51,165 bases of DNA from Bacillota bacterium (GTDB lineage: Bacteria > Bacillota > UBA4882 > UBA8346): contig JAEZJQ010000013.1 in NCBI GenBank assembly GCA_023436305.1, positions 1 to 51,165 of the forward strand, in the 5' to 3' direction. This document shows positions 43,225 through 51,075 of this stretch, piece after piece. The notes below the pieces were generated by a model that was not told the DNA's origin, searched no databases, and worked only from the letters and a program-made list of their open reading frames with translations. A program made the translations under genes and the position numbers. Each line of letters begins with the position of its first letter. Positions within the stretch are counted from its first letter, which is position 1.

Positions 43225-44259
43225 TCACTGATCACTAAAAAGTCCTTCCTGACTAGTCTTTGCCGGTATTATTCGTTTTAAATGGTCATAGGCCAAACGG
43301 GTAGCCACCCGGCCCCTCGGGGTCCGGTTAATGAAGCCGATCTGCAGCAAAAACGGTTCGCATACATCCTCGATGGTTTCGGACTCTTCACTGATGGAAG
43401 CGGCAATGGTGTCCAAACCCACTGGACCGCCGTCGAACTTATCGATAATCGACGCTAAAACCATCCGATCCAGGCAATCCAAACCCAGTCCGTCAACCTC
43501 CAACATTTGTAAAGCATCATCGGCCACGGATACAGTGATCTTTCCGGAGGCTTTCACTTCCGCAAAATCACGGACCCGTTTTAAAAGACGGTTGGCAATC
43601 CGGGGGGTGCCCCGGGAGCGCCGGGCAATCTCCCCGGCGCCGGAATCTTCAATGGCAATGGACAATATCCCGGCGGAGCGGAGGATGATCCGCTGGAGAG
43701 ACTCCGTATCGTAAAACTCCAGACGGTTAATGATGCCAAAACGATCCCGGAGCGGCGCGGTCAAGGACCCGGAACGGGTGGTGGCTCCGACTAGAGTAAA
43801 GTGCGGCAAATCAATCCGCACCGATCTGGCGCTAGGCCCTTTGCCGATAATGATATCCAGGGCAAAATCTTCCATGGCCGGATACAGGATCTCTTCCACG
43901 CTGCGGTTTAAACGATGTACTTCATCAATAAACAACACGTCATTGGGTTCCAGATTGGTCAAAATGGCCGCCAGATCGGCAGGCCGTTCAATGGCGGGAC
44001 CGGAGGTGATCCGCAGATGCACGTTGAGTTCATTGGCGATGATATGGGCCAATGATGTCTTCCCCAAACCGGGGGGGCCGTACAATAAAACATGGTCCAG
44101 CGGTTCCCGGCGCGAAACCGCCGCTTGAATGAATATCTCCAGATTTTGTTTCGCCTTTTCCTGTCCGATATATTCCTGAAAACGCCGCGGCCTTAAACTT
44201 AAATCCGTATCGTAGTCTTCATTTTGTTTCGTGGCGCTAATGATCCGTTCGTCAGTCAT
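43225..44259 (-). CDS. ruvB: Holliday junction branch-migration ATPase RuvB
   Basis: 344 residues. Hexameric AAA+ motor that drives branch migration with RuvA. Walker A G-P-P-G-L-G-K-T-S at 61-69, Walker B L-F-I-D-E-V-H with D112 and E113, sensor 1 L-V-G-A-T-T-R-S-G and the arginine-finger region P-L-R-D-R-F-G-I; C-terminal winged-helix domain with T-P-R-G-R-V-A-T. AGGAG lies before the ATG. It is downstream of ruvA but separated by a 192-bp repeat-bearing gap. Confidence 0.97.
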   Translation of the reverse strand: MTDERIISATKQNEDYDTDLSLRPRRFQEYIGQEKAKQNLEIFIQAAVSRREPLDHVLLYGPPGLGKTSLAHIIANELNVHLRITSGPAIERPADLAAILTNLEPNDVLFIDEVHRLNRSVEEILYPAMEDFALDIIIGKGPSARSVRIDLPHFTLVGATTRSGSLTAPLRDRFGIINRLEFYDTESLQRIILRSAGILSIAIEDSGAGEIARRSRGTPRIANRLLKRVRDFAEVKASGKITVSVADDALQMLEVDGLGLDCLDRMVLASIIDKFDGGPVGLDTIAASISEESETIEDVCEPFLLQIGFINRTPRGRVATRLAYDHLKRIIPAKTSQEGLFSDQ

Positions 44260-44451
44260 GGTAAACTCCTAATATAAAACAGTTACGAGTTATTCAGTCG
44301 CGAGTTACGAGTTCAATGATTAATCCTTTAAATCTAGGACTCTGTGCGAGTAACACTTTTCAATCGCATAAAACCACTATATGTTGAATTAGAATATGTC
44401 ACTCGATACTAAATATGTTTCGAAAATCCATTAGCCGCACAGACTCCTAGA
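44260..44451. repeat. Intergenic region with GTTACGAGTT words
   Basis: AGTTACGAGTT near 44281-44291 and CGAGTTACGAGTT near 44300-44312; the same word as in the purM-purN gap. No gene in the 192 bp between ruvA and ruvB. Confidence 0.6.
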
Positions 44452-45054
44452 TCACTTCTTCGCTAAACTTTGTAAAGCCTTGCGGACGATCTCCGGAGTT
44501 GTCAAATTACGATCGGATGCTCCAATGGCCTCGGTGATGGAAGCGGCTTCTTTTGCCGGGTAACCCAAGGCAATCAAGGCATCCGCGGCATCATTCACCG
44601 GGCTTCGGACAAAGGAATAGGGCTTGGAACCTGAGGCTTCGGAGGGCATTCCCTTGCTTATTTTGTCCTTGAGCTCCAGTATCAAACGCTGCGCCGTTTT
44701 TAAGCCAACGCCCGATACTTTAGTGAGCGCCCGGTAATCTTCATTCCGGACAGCTTCCCGGAAGTTATCGCCGGACAGGGTTCCCAGGATGGCCAAAGCG
44801 GTTTTTGGCCCAATTCCGGATACTCCGATGATCTTCTCAAACAACATTTTATCCTCCGGGCTGAGAAACCCAAACAGGGAGGCCCCATCTTCGCGCAGAT
44901 GAAAATGGGTATAGATCTTCACCGGTTCCGTTACGTGGCTCAAGGTTTCCAGCGCCGAAAGCGGCATGAAAACCTGAAACCCTACTCCATTCACATCCAG
45001 GATGCAACTCTCCCCGCCCACACTCTCAACTTTTCCGGTTAAAACAGCAATCAT
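44452..45054 (-). CDS. ruvA: Holliday junction DNA helicase subunit RuvA
   Basis: 200 residues. Tetramer that binds the four-way junction and recruits RuvB. N-terminal OB-fold with M-I-A-V-L-T-G-K-V; H-F-H-L-R-E-D-G-A-S-L-F-G-F; two helix-hairpin-helix motifs at V-S-G-I-G-P-K-T-A-L-A-I-L and V-S-G-V-G-L-K-T-A-Q-R-L; C-terminal RuvB-binding domain with D-A-A-D-A-L-I-A-L-G-Y. GGAGGACAGGGA precedes the ATG. It follows ruvC after 77 bp. Confidence 0.97.
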   Translation of the reverse strand: MIAVLTGKVESVGGESCILDVNGVGFQVFMPLSALETLSHVTEPVKIYTHFHLREDGASLFGFLSPEDKMLFEKIIGVSGIGPKTALAILGTLSGDNFREAVRNEDYRALTKVSGVGLKTAQRLILELKDKISKGMPSEASGSKPYSFVRSPVNDAADALIALGYPAKEAASITEAIGASDRNLTTPEIVRKALQSLAKK

Positions 45055-45064
45055 TCCCTGTCCT

Positions 45065-45145
45065 CCGTTACTATTCCCGATTTACTGTCAGAATTATTAA
45101 CTGTAATCTGTAAACGGCCAACTGTTACCGATTAACAGTTGACTA
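45065..45145. repeat. Word repeat and hairpin between ruvA and ruvC
   Basis: TAACTGTAATCTGTAAACGG and CAACTGTTA-CCGA-TTAACAGTTG; the latter is a 9-bp hairpin at about 45118-45141 that overlaps the ruvC stop. Confidence 0.6.
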
Positions 45146-45614
45146 TCTTATGCGAGTGAGCGTGGCAAATGGCAATGGCCAGTCCATCGGCGGCGTCGTC
45201 GGGCTTGGGGCGGGCGGGTAGACAGAGCAGGATTCTTACCATCTCCTGGATTTGTTGTTTTTCGGCCCGGCCATATCCAACGACGGATTGTTTTACTTGA
45301 AGCGGTGTATATTCGGCGACTTCCAGATTCAGGGTGGCGGCGGCCAACATCGCTACTCCCCGGGCTTGGCCGACGGCCAGAGCGGTCCGGACATTGCGGT
45401 TGAAGAATAATTCTTCAATGGCCATGACTTCCGGTTGATATTGAACAATAATGGCCTGTAATTCCTGATATAGTTGTTTCAGACGCTGAGGGGGCGGCTG
45501 ATCGGGAAAGGTACGGATGACACCGTATTCAATATGTTTTAAATGATTTCCCTGATATGAAATTAGGCCGTAACCGGTAAGCGCGGTTCCCGGGTCAATC
45601 CCTAGAATTATCAT
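45132..45614 (-). CDS. ruvC: Holliday junction resolvase RuvC
   Basis: 160 residues. RNase-H-fold endonuclease that cuts junctions symmetrically with Mg2+. Catalytic acids visible: D7 in G-I-D-P-G-T, the glutamate pair at 67-68 in A-I-E-E-L-F-F-N-R-N, and D139/D140/D143 in K-P-D-D-A-A-D-G-L-A-I-A-I-C-H. Length is at the short end of the family. The ATG has GAGGAC upstream. First gene of ruvC-ruvA-ruvB, divergent from the membrane protein at 45805. Confidence 0.97.
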   Translation of the reverse strand: MIILGIDPGTALTGYGLISYQGNHLKHIEYGVIRTFPDQPPPQRLKQLYQELQAIIVQYQPEVMAIEELFFNRNVRTALAVGQARGVAMLAAATLNLEVAEYTPLQVKQSVVGYGRAEKQQIQEMVRILLCLPARPKPDDAADGLAIAICHAHSHKIVNC

Positions 45615-45804
45615 TCGTCCTCACCTGAAATCGAACCAACATTTGGCAACTTGTCATGTTTAATTTCGCCTTTTACCCCTTAAAATCCTGCGCCGTTTTA
45701 AAAATAGGACGCCTCGACGTATAGAAAAAAATAATTTCCGGTAGGATTTTTTATTTTTCAGTAGAATACCGTAACAGATTTAATTTAGCAAAGGAGTATA
45801 TAAA

Positions 45805-46875
45805 ATGAAAATTTCAGATACATTCCTGGAACTGGAGAAACAATACCCGGAACGGAAGGTTAACTCACCGGGTATCACCCAGATTTTCAATGCCGTTAAA
45901 GAACAAGCAACCGCTCTAGGAATCGGTGTTTCCACTCAAAAAATTTCTGTCTTTAATTTCCATGTCAGCCTCTTGGCTTATATCATCGGAAGTCTGGCCA
46001 TCATTGGTCTGGGCTTTTTTTATCCTTGGGCCGGTTTCTGCGCCGGGTTGATTTTTTATATCTTATTGCTCACTGAAATTATCCGGCCGTTGTTTGCCAA
46101 GCTGAAAACCGTGCCAAATAAAAATCTGTTGCTGACGATTGAGGCCCGGAGTAAAGAAACGCAAAGGGTGTTGGTGGTTACCGATTTGAGTACCGATTCC
46201 TTTATCCAGCCCCCGCCCCGGCTTTCCACCCGGCCGTATATGATTACGATTTTTCTATTGGGATTGATTACTGTAATCTGTTTGGGACTGAACAGCCTAT
46301 TTACCCATAAATTCATTCTGTTGATTGCCGTAGCTCCGGTTTTGGTGATTATTTACTTAAAAATATTCGGCCATACCGCCGAAGGCGGTTCTGAAACCGC
46401 CAGCCTAAACAATGGCGCCCTTATGATGGAATTAGCCCAAATCCTGAGTAAAGGCGGCCCGTTTCGAACCTCGGTAAAATTCTTGTTTACCGCTTCCGGT
46501 TCCTTAAACTCCGGCGTCTTAAAAGTGGAGGATCTATTGGACTCCCGGTTGAGTTTCAACTATATCATTGAACTCATCAACCGGCCGGATAAACGGATCA
46601 ATATCGTAACCGCCGACGGACTGCTCCTTCCAACCGTCAAAAACAACCCGTTACTGGTGGAACTGTTTATGGAAGTGGCCCGTTCCAAAAATATTCCGGT
46701 CCAGGAGATTAAATTACGGCAGGTTACCGCCGCCAATACGTTGAAATACAAAAAAAACAAAATCAATACCATTACCTTAACCAACCCTCTCGACAACTAC
46801 TCCGGCGCCGATCCCCAAAAAGACCTCCGAGAGCTGATTATGGGCCTAATCCGCAAGTTGGATCATCCGGAATAA
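45805..46875 (+). CDS. Membrane protein with an M28-peptidase-like domain lacking catalytic residues
   Basis: 356 residues. Two membrane pairs (about 53-90 and 145-186). The soluble parts read like a split M28 aminopeptidase: N-L-L-L-T-I-E-A ... R-V-L-V-V-T-D-L-S-T-D (113-131) where active enzymes have A-H-x-D-S; S-L-N-N-G-A-L-M-M-E-L-A-Q-I-L (200-214) where they have D-N-A-S-G-V; and T-S-V-K-F-L-F-T-A-S-G-S-L-N-S-G (222-237) where they have a glutamate pair. Metal ligands H, D and E are thus all replaced. The match is by pattern only. AAAGGAG precedes the ATG. It stands alone, divergent from ruvC. A scaffold or sensor role is possible. Confidence 0.6.
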   Translation: MKISDTFLELEKQYPERKVNSPGITQIFNAVKEQATALGIGVSTQKISVFNFHVSLLAYIIGSLAIIGLGFFYPWAGFCAGLIFYILLLTEIIRPLFAKLKTVPNKNLLLTIEARSKETQRVLVVTDLSTDSFIQPPPRLSTRPYMITIFLLGLITVICLGLNSLFTHKFILLIAVAPVLVIIYLKIFGHTAEGGSETASLNNGALMMELAQILSKGGPFRTSVKFLFTASGSLNSGVLKVEDLLDSRLSFNYIIELINRPDKRINIVTADGLLLPTVKNNPLLVELFMEVARSKNIPVQEIKLRQVTAANTLKYKKNKINTITLTNPLDNYSGADPQKDLRELIMGLIRKLDHPE

Positions 46876-46880
46876 CTCAA

Positions 46881-46937
46881 AATTAAAAAGTGAAAAGGGG
46901 AAGTTTTGTGTTATTTTACTCTTTTCACTTTTTAATT
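46881..46937. terminator. Bidirectional hairpin terminator between convergent genes
   Basis: AATTAAAAAGTGAAAAG (46881-46897) and CTTTTCACTTTTTAATT (46921-46937) form a perfect 17-bp stem. The right arm overlaps the end of the DUF362 remnant. Confidence 0.75.
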
Positions 46938-47389
46938 CCCAGCCATATTTTTTTCAAGATCTTCATGAGCAACGGGTCGTTAATGGACAGGGCACCCACG
47001 GGACAAAGACAAATTTCCTGGCAGCAGCAACATCGGATACAACGTTTCGCATCAATCCGGATCCGGTGATTTAAACTGATGGCCTGAACCGGGCATTGGC
47101 TCTGGACATTCAATTCCCGGGCGGCTTTAAAGATGGGAAACTGTTCCGGATTCTTCCGTAATACTTCCACCGTTACCCGATCCAGGGCAATGGGATTGGT
47201 TCCGGCCATGAGTAAGTTTAACTCACGGACCCGCCCATTGGATGGACCATTACCATCCATTCCGATAATCCCATCTAAAATGTGCAGAGAGGCATTGACC
47301 GTCAAGGCGATTTCCAGCAACAAGCGGGCGAAGGCGGCGTAATCCCTGCCTACCGAATAGTGCCATTGCAATTTGGCCAGTCCGGCCAC
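46925..47389 (-). pseudogene. 5'-truncated DUF362/ferredoxin-type protein
   Basis: 154 residues remain. The stretch I-L-D-G-I-I-G-M-D-G-N-G-P-S-N-G and N-L-L-M-A-G-T-N-P-I-A-L-D-R-V is the C-terminal third of DUF362; a ferredoxin tail follows with S-Q-C-P-V-Q-A-I and the cluster motif C-I-R-C-C-C-C-Q-E-I-C-L-C-P-V-G-A-L. Full DUF362-ferredoxin proteins are about 370 residues; the N-terminal half is absent. The GTG at 47389 follows in-frame stops in the 50 bp upstream, and the LiaF-like gene begins right after, so the missing part is deleted. Expression of the remnant cannot be excluded (AGGAG lies 14 nt upstream). Confidence 0.75.
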
Positions 47390-47442
47390 CGCTTAGAAAT
47401 TATTCTCCTGCAAGAAAGTGCTGGATAAAAAATTCGACCATA

Positions 47443-47991
47443 TTACCGGCTTTCAACGATCTCCAAACTTCCAAAAACAACATCGGCTTTAATTAACAGA
47501 TATCCCTGATTTTCCTGGTAGTTTTTCGTGGTATAGGCGTAATTGCTGCCAAAGGTGATATTATTGCCATCCGGGAGCCTAACGGCGGCAAACGGGGAGT
47601 CAAACACGATTTTTGTAGGTATATCCGGATTGATTTTAATAACTCCGGAGCCGAAAATGGTGTTTATTTTAAGGCGGGTGACTCCTACCTTATTCATAAT
47701 AATCCCGGTCAAATCCATGGTCCCTTTGCCGAAGATGACATTGTATTCCTCGGTGGACAGTTCGGTGATGCTGACTTGCGACTCATTAAAAACCACGGTG
47801 TTCCCATACCTTTGGGGTTGCCATCCAAATTTGCCGCCGAGTAAGAACCAGAAACCAATATAAATTAGAATAAAAGCAAAAAAAATCCGGCCAAGCGGGA
47901 TGTTAATTTGAAAAACCACCTTGATAATCGTGGCAATTCCCAGCAAAATCAACAACACACCCCAGAAAACTTGATTAAAAAGAAATCCCAT
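47443..47991 (-). CDS. LiaF-like cell-envelope stress protein
   Basis: 182 residues. Two membrane helices (about 8-28 and 33-52) like LiaI/LiaF, then a right-handed beta region: V-I-F-G-K-G-T-M-D-L-T, I-N-T-I-F-G-S-G-V-I-K-I-N-P, P-F-A-A-V-R-L-P-D-G and V-V-F-G-S-L-E-I. The repeated F-G-x-x-x-I/L strands are typical of the LiaF C-terminal family. LiaF restrains the LiaRS envelope-stress two-component system in Bacillus; no kinase or regulator is adjacent here, so a generic envelope role is safer. CGGGAGGAG lies before the ATG. Confidence 0.8.
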   Translation of the reverse strand: MGFLFNQVFWGVLLILLGIATIIKVVFQINIPLGRIFFAFILIYIGFWFLLGGKFGWQPQRYGNTVVFNESQVSITELSTEEYNVIFGKGTMDLTGIIMNKVGVTRLKINTIFGSGVIKINPDIPTKIVFDSPFAAVRLPDGNNITFGSNYAYTTKNYQENQGYLLIKADVVFGSLEIVESR

Positions 47992-48254
47992 TGTAACACT
48001 CCTCCCGTGTATTTAAAATTGGGTATAATTCCGACACGTATTAAAGTGCAAGCTTGGATGAATAAAGAGTGAAATAAAATCAAGCCCCTTCTTCAGACTT
48101 CCCATTTAACTTGATATAGTTTTCGTCAATGTTGTTTGAATTCCCTTCATTATTTACCATTTTTTAACCAAATTATGACGAACCGGCTCACTAAGTATGA
48201 ATTATAGTTATCAACACACGAAATCCGTCTAATCGATAATCTTTATAGCTCAAC

Positions 48255-49499
48255 TCAAATGAAGGACCGTATCACCAAGAGCAACGATAAACCGATTAAA
48301 ATCGAAACCGTACCCCAGCCGATGATATTATTAAAGGGTTTATTCACATACTTGCCCATGATCTCCTTCTTATTCACCAAAATCATCATGCATAGCAAAA
48401 CCACAGGCAGAAGAATTCCATTCAACACTTGCGACCACAAGGTAATGGCTATCAGTGGAACGTTGGGGATGAGGATAATCCCCATGGAAATGAGGATCAT
48501 TGAAGTATACAACCAATAAAATTGAGGGGCTTCACGCCAGGTTTTATCAATGCCGGCTTCGAATCCAAAAGCCTCGCAGATATAAAACGAGGCGGCTACC
48601 GGCAGGATGGTGGCTGAAAAGACCGAGGCCGTAAATAATCCGAAAGCGAATATCTGGGCAGCAAAGGCGCCCGCCAACGGTTTTAAAGACATGGCCGCGT
48701 CTTTGGCTTCTTCGATATTGACTCCTTTGACATGTAAGGTGGACGCGCAGGCGACGATGATGAAGAAAGCCACCACTACCGTGGCCAGGCAACCGATGAC
48801 CACATCCCAAACCGTATATTTATAATCTTCGATCTTCAACCCTTTTTCAATCACCGCCGATTGCATATAAAACTGCATCCAGGGGGCGATGGTAGTCCCG
48901 ATAATCCCGATGACCATGGTTAAATAGTCGAGATTGAACTCCATTCTGGGGTGGATAAAAGCGGTTCCGATCTCACCCCAATCCGGCTTGGCCATTATGG
49001 CTGACACCACATAGGAAAGTAAAAACACGCTGAAGATCAGAAAGATCTTCTCCGTAAAGCGGTAGGTGCCTTTCACCACTAAAATCCAGACCAGTAATCC
49101 CACCAGCGGCACCGCAATATATTTACTGACGCCAAATACTTGCATACTGCCGGCGACACCGGCGAATTCGGTCATGGTATTGCCAATATCCGCAATCAAT
49201 AGACCTGCAAAAATAAAGAAGGTGGCTTTGACTCCCGCGTTTTCACGAATCAGGTCCGCCAACCCCTTGCCGGTAACGACTCCCATCCGGGCATTCATCT
49301 CCTGAATGACCAGCAACACAATAAAAGCCGGAATCAGGGTCCATAACAAATGATAGCCGTACTTGGCGCCGGCGATGGAATAGGTGGTAATGCCGCCGGC
49401 GTCATTATCCACACTGCCGGTGATAATACCCGGTCCCAAAACGCTCAGGAAAACAATCAAATTGCTCCAAAAAGCGGCTTTTTTGATATTCACCGGCAA
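48255..49499 (-). CDS. NRAMP-related magnesium transporter (NRMT type)
   Basis: About 414 residues with 11 membrane segments, the SLC11/NRAMP fold. In Mn/Fe transporters helix 1 has D-P-G-N and helix 6 has M-P-H-N. Here helix 1 reads S-V-D-N-D-A-G-G-I (about residues 29-37) and helix 6 reads G-T-T-I-A-P-W-M-Q-F-Y, with the metal-binding methionine and histidine gone. That combination marks the NRMT branch, known to carry Mg2+. An M-box controls the transcript, which agrees. I place the start at TTG 49499 (AGGAG 5 nt upstream); GTG 49505 overlaps the ribosome site and GTG 49493 is also possible. It follows the MgtE-N/CBS gene by 12 bp. Confidence 0.88.
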   Translation of the reverse strand: MPVNIKKAAFWSNLIVFLSVLGPGIITGSVDNDAGGITTYSIAGAKYGYHLLWTLIPAFIVLLVIQEMNARMGVVTGKGLADLIRENAGVKATFFIFAGLLIADIGNTMTEFAGVAGSMQVFGVSKYIAVPLVGLLVWILVVKGTYRFTEKIFLIFSVFLLSYVVSAIMAKPDWGEIGTAFIHPRMEFNLDYLTMVIGIIGTTIAPWMQFYMQSAVIEKGLKIEDYKYTVWDVVIGCLATVVVAFFIIVACASTLHVKGVNIEEAKDAAMSLKPLAGAFAAQIFAFGLFTASVFSATILPVAASFYICEAFGFEAGIDKTWREAPQFYWLYTSMILISMGIILIPNVPLIAITLWSQVLNGILLPVVLLCMMILVNKKEIMGKYVNKPFNNIIGWGTVSILIGLSLLLVIRSFI

Positions 49500-49511
49500 A
49501 ACCACTCCTGT

Positions 49512-50744
49512 TTAGATTTTTCGTTTTTTCGGTTTCAGCAGTTCATAAACCACATCATCAATAATGACCACACCCAACATAGTCATCTCCCGATCCACCA
49601 CCGGGACGGCCAGCAGACTATATTTGGAGATGATGTCCACCAGGGAATTGATGGGGTCGGTGTCATAGACGAACACAATCTTTTCTTTCATGATCTGCTC
49701 CAACCGGGTTTCCGGGGCGGAGATGATCAAATCCCGCAACGAAACGATGGCGGCTAATTTTTCGGCTTCATCCAGCACATACAAATAATATATCGTGTCC
49801 GATTCCGGTTTCAGCCGGCGCAATTCATTGATTACCTCGCCAGCGGTCATGGTTTCCGTGAAGGAAATGAAGTCGGTGGTCATAATACTGCCCACCGAAT
49901 TCTCGGGATATTCCATTAACTCCCGGATTTCCTCCGAAGCTTCTTTCTCCATCTCCTGAAGGAGTTCCTCCGCCTTCTCTTCTTCCAAATCATCCAGGAT
50001 GTCGGCCACTTCGTCGGCGGGCATCTTCTCCAACAGATCGGCGGCTTTATCCACCGGCAGTTGATCGAGTATGCTGGATTGCGTATCTGCTTCCAATTCT
50101 TCAAGAACATCCGCCGCCCGTTCATGGTCGAGAGCGTTAAAGATGGCCGTCCGGGTGTTAATATCCAACTCCTCGATGATGTCCGCCAGTTCGGAAGGGT
50201 GTAGCGTATTTAATTTGGACGAAGACGTTGAAAGTTTCAGATTGTCCAGCGGAGGGACAATGGCCTCCATATTGCTCCATAAAATTAATTTGCTTGAAAT
50301 ATGCTTGCCGAATATAAATTTCAGGGGTTTGGCAATGTCCAAACGCCGGAGTAACCCTTCGACTCCAACATCCACCGCCATGACAAACAATCCGCTGGAG
50401 ATGAGGGCCAACCGCACATCATTGACCCGGACTACTTTCTTCCCGTCTATATCGACAATTTGTTTATCCAGAATTTGCTTTTTTAAATAAATCGCCTGTT
50501 TGGGAATAGGTATCTCAACAATTTGGCCGCAACTCACCTGATATCCTTTATCCTTATCGATGGAACACTGGTTCCAATCCAATATTCTTAGGGTGCCGCT
50601 CATTTTTACAATACAAGCGACCACCATGGGGCGTTCTTCGCCCGTGGCGATAAAATCGTATAAAATACCAATTGGCTTGCCGTTCGGCGTCCGAACTTTC
50701 GCATCTAAAACCCGGCTAAGATAAAAACTACGGATACCAACCAT
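49512..50744 (-). CDS. Soluble PRC-barrel / MgtE-N / CBS domain protein
   Basis: 410 residues without membrane helices. Residues about 1-165 hold two PRC-barrel-like units (V-R-T-P-N-G-K-P-I-G-I-L-Y-D and Q-I-V-D-I-D-G-K-K-V-V-R-V-N-D). About 185-290 is an MgtE N-domain: helical right-handed superhelix repeats such as H-P-S-E-L-A-D-I-I-E-E-L-D, H-E-R-A-A-D-V-L-E-E-L-E, D-K-A-A-D-L-L-E-K-M-P and D-E-V-A-D-I-L-D-D-L. About 295-405 are two CBS domains (S-V-G-S-I-M-T-T-D-F and L-A-V-P-V-V-D). These parts are the cytosolic Mg2+ sensor of MgtE, here without the channel domain. First gene after the M-box; GGGGAGG precedes the ATG. Probably a regulator of the adjacent transporter. Confidence 0.88.
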   Translation of the reverse strand: MVGIRSFYLSRVLDAKVRTPNGKPIGILYDFIATGEERPMVVACIVKMSGTLRILDWNQCSIDKDKGYQVSCGQIVEIPIPKQAIYLKKQILDKQIVDIDGKKVVRVNDVRLALISSGLFVMAVDVGVEGLLRRLDIAKPLKFIFGKHISSKLILWSNMEAIVPPLDNLKLSTSSSKLNTLHPSELADIIEELDINTRTAIFNALDHERAADVLEELEADTQSSILDQLPVDKAADLLEKMPADEVADILDDLEEEKAEELLQEMEKEASEEIRELMEYPENSVGSIMTTDFISFTETMTAGEVINELRRLKPESDTIYYLYVLDEAEKLAAIVSLRDLIISAPETRLEQIMKEKIVFVYDTDPINSLVDIISKYSLLAVPVVDREMTMLGVVIIDDVVYELLKPKKRKI

Positions 50745-50842
50745 TTTTACCTCCCCATTAGTGTATGGCTTATGCGATTATAGCGCGTATATTGACTTTT
50801 CTATTATAATCACAAATACAATCGAAATAATACCTGGGCCGC

Positions 50843-50886
50843 AAAATAATAAAAGCTCCCACCAAAACTTGAGCGTGGTGAAAGCT
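50843..50886 (-). terminator. Expression-platform terminator of the M-box
   Basis: Minus strand AGCTTTCACCA pairs with TGGTGGGAGCT (two G-U pairs) and is followed by TTTATTATTTT. The 5' arm AGCTTT can alternatively pair with AAAGCT at the aptamer's 3' end, giving an antiterminator when Mg2+ is low. Confidence 0.8.
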
Positions 50887-50904
50887 AAATAAAACCGATG
50901 CAGC

Positions 50905-51053
50905 TCCCCGTTCAAGCTTTGGCACTACAAGGCGTTGGAGGTGCGTTAGGTTATGCCTTGTTTCGTTTCGGCAAAACCTGCTCACCAGCTCAGGTTGTCT
51001 CCAACCTTCTGCGGTAGCACCCTATATCCTCGTAGGAACCTCGCCTACCGAGT
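50905..51053 (-). promoter_or_regulatory. M-box (ykoK) magnesium riboswitch
   Basis: Minus-strand order of conserved blocks: GGTAGGCGAGGTTCCTA, GAGGATATAGGGTGCTACCG, GTTGGAGACAACC, GAGCTGGTGAGCAGG, GGCATAACC and TTGTAGTGCCAAAGCTTGA. The first two and the final AGTGCCAAAGCT are the hallmark ends of the M-box. Downstream genes are Mg2+ transport related. Confidence 0.9.
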
Positions 51054-51069
51054 TTTCAAAAGCTATTCA

Positions 51070-51075
51070 ATTATA
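51070..51075 (-). promoter_or_regulatory. -10 element upstream of the M-box
   Basis: TATAAT on the minus strand, about 17 nt before the aptamer; no good -35 hexamer at the right distance. Confidence 0.45.

Noticed and set aside
44260..45131. Mobile-element ends around ruvA
   Set aside because: The word repeats lack a transposase, target duplications and defined termini.
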